Shown here in pieces: positions 38,101 to 40,168 of a stretch of 64,000 bases of DNA. Position 1 is the stretch's first letter; each line of letters opens with the position of its first letter. The notes under the pieces are model-generated. The model searched no databases, was not told the DNA's origin, and saw only the letters and a program-made list of their open reading frames with translations. Source of the DNA: Platerodrilus igneus (taxonomy: Eukaryota; Arthropoda; Insecta; Coleoptera; Lycidae); NCBI GenBank assembly GCA_036346225.1, contig JARFIW010001082.1, positions 1,674,001-1,738,000 of the forward strand, given 5' to 3'. A program made the translations under genes and the position numbers.

Positions 38101-40127
38101 ACACCGGTTATTAAAGTTAGCAAGTTTCTTATTAATGTTGGCCCACTGTTTTAATTGCTTGCAAGCATCTTCACCAAATTCCAAACGTATGTTATTGTAG
38201 AATCCCATATCTATTAACAATTAGTATTATTTCTCGAACGAAAGTAAGTAAACAACTGATTTGATTAAAATCTTGGGATGCACTCGTTCTACCAGATAAA
38301 ACTACAGCGTCAAATTGTAATTTTTATTCAACGTTTCGGCATTGACTTTATGCCTTCTTCATAGACTGAAAAATTTAATGAAGATTATTACAATTAAAAT
38401 CAAACAGTTAAGCTGTGCTTACATAAATTACTATGACTTAAACCTGATTTAAACAACAAACAACACTTATTCATGGCATACAGCTTGGTTAAACTTTTAA
38501 AATTAATTACGGCAACACAATTAAAATGTAACACAGTCAATTGGATAAAATAAATAAATAAATAAATAAATTAACATATAACAACATGCAGTTAAACCTA
38601 ATCATACGCAACAAGCATAACTAAACTAATCCTATTTAATAATTGATCATGTTGTCACATGGTCATAATCTAAAACCTGTAAGTCATAATCTAAAACCTA
38701 TATCTTAATAATTTAATGGACAAATGGAACACACTAGTAAATGAAGCACGCTAAACAAAATACATAATTAAACATTTCTACACTATTTGCGAAAATGGCC
38801 GTTATTAAACTTGTAGACGCAGAGTAGACAGTATTCAAGTTGTTCATATCCAGTTTGTTATTTAGTGGATTCGGTTGTTGCTGAATATAGAAAGATTCCA
38901 AGAAAAGTCTCTTATAATAATTGGATTCTATATCTAATATAGTGGTATTCTCAAAATTCGCTGTATGTTTAGTATTGTGCAAATGTGACGCAAGAGCACA
39001 ATTAGATTTTCCAATCCTGGCATCACTTTTGTGTTGTATGATGCGGTTCTTTAGCCACTGTTTTGTCTGACCAACGTACGTTTTTGCAACTACATTGTAT
39101 TTTGTAAATAACGTTGCTACACAGAGACTTATCTGTGCTATCTTTTATTTTTGTAAACAAACTACCTATCGATTTTTTATAGGCGCACGCGATAAACAAG
39201 TCCGGTTGCTTCAAAATCTTGGCAAGTTGGGGTGTTAGATTTTGAATGTAAGGTAGTTTCCTGAATTTCTTCCCCTCTGATCGATCTAGTGCTGAAATTG
39301 GTAGGTGTTTTGTATGGCTAAAGAACCGCATCATACAACACAAAAGTGATGCCAGGATTGGAAAATCTAATTGTGCTCTTGCGTCACATTTGCACAATAC
39401 TAAATATACAGCGAATTTTGAGAATACCACTATATTAGATATAGAATCCAATTATTATAAGAGACTTTTCTTGGAATCTTTCTATATTCAGCAACAACCG
39501 AATCCACTAAATAACAAACTGGATATGAACAACTTGAATACTGTCTACTCTGCGCTCTACAAGTTTAATAACGGCCATTTTCGCAAATAGTGTAGAAATG
39601 TTTAATTATGTATTTTGTTTAGCGTGCTTCATTTACTAGTGTGTTCCATTTGTCCATTAAATTATTAAGATATAGGTTTTAGATTATGACTTACAGGTTT
39701 TAGATTATGACCATGTGACAACATGATCAATTATTAAATAGGATTAGTTTAGTTATGCTTGTTGCGCCGTATGATTAGGTTTAACTGCATGTTGTTATAT
39801 GTTAATTTATTTATTTATTTATTTATTTTATCCAATTGACTGTGTTACATTTTAATTGTGTTGCCGTAATTAATTTTTAAAAGTTTAACCAAGCTGTATG
39901 CCATGAATAAGTGTTGTTTGTTAAGTTTAAATCAGGTTTAAGTCATAGTAATTTATGTAAGTACACAGCTTAACTGTTTGATTTTAATTGTAATAATCTT
40001 CATTAAATTTTTCAGTCTATGAAGAAGGCATAAAGTCAATGCCGAAACGTTGAATAAAAATTACAATTTGACGCTGTAGTTTTATCTGGTAGAACGAGTG
40101 CATCCCAAGATTTTAATCAAATCAGTT

Positions 40128-40168
<41 letters not shown>

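Larger units (their letters stand above)
32182..40130 (-). mobile_element. Penelope-like element array: A and B full, C truncated, D inverted
   Basis: The start of the terminal repeat, AATTAGTATTATTTCTCG, recurs at 32182, 35194 and 38219, giving head-to-tail units of 3012 and 3025 bp. Copies A (ORF 35183-32705) and B (ORF 38208-35717) are near complete. Copy C (39315-38734) is 5'-truncated. Copy D (39316-39590) lies inverted on the plus strand, also 5'-truncated, followed by an inverted terminal repeat to 40130. C and D therefore meet head to head and their arms (about 38250-39058 and 39316-40130) form a long hairpin-capable inverted repeat. Direct and inverted terminal repeats in such mixed order are characteristic of Penelope insertions. 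Confidence 0.88.

Noticed and set aside
37376..38200. Plus-strand open frames of 108 and 89 codons
   Set aside because: They are shadows of the Penelope-like copy B ORF on the minus strand.
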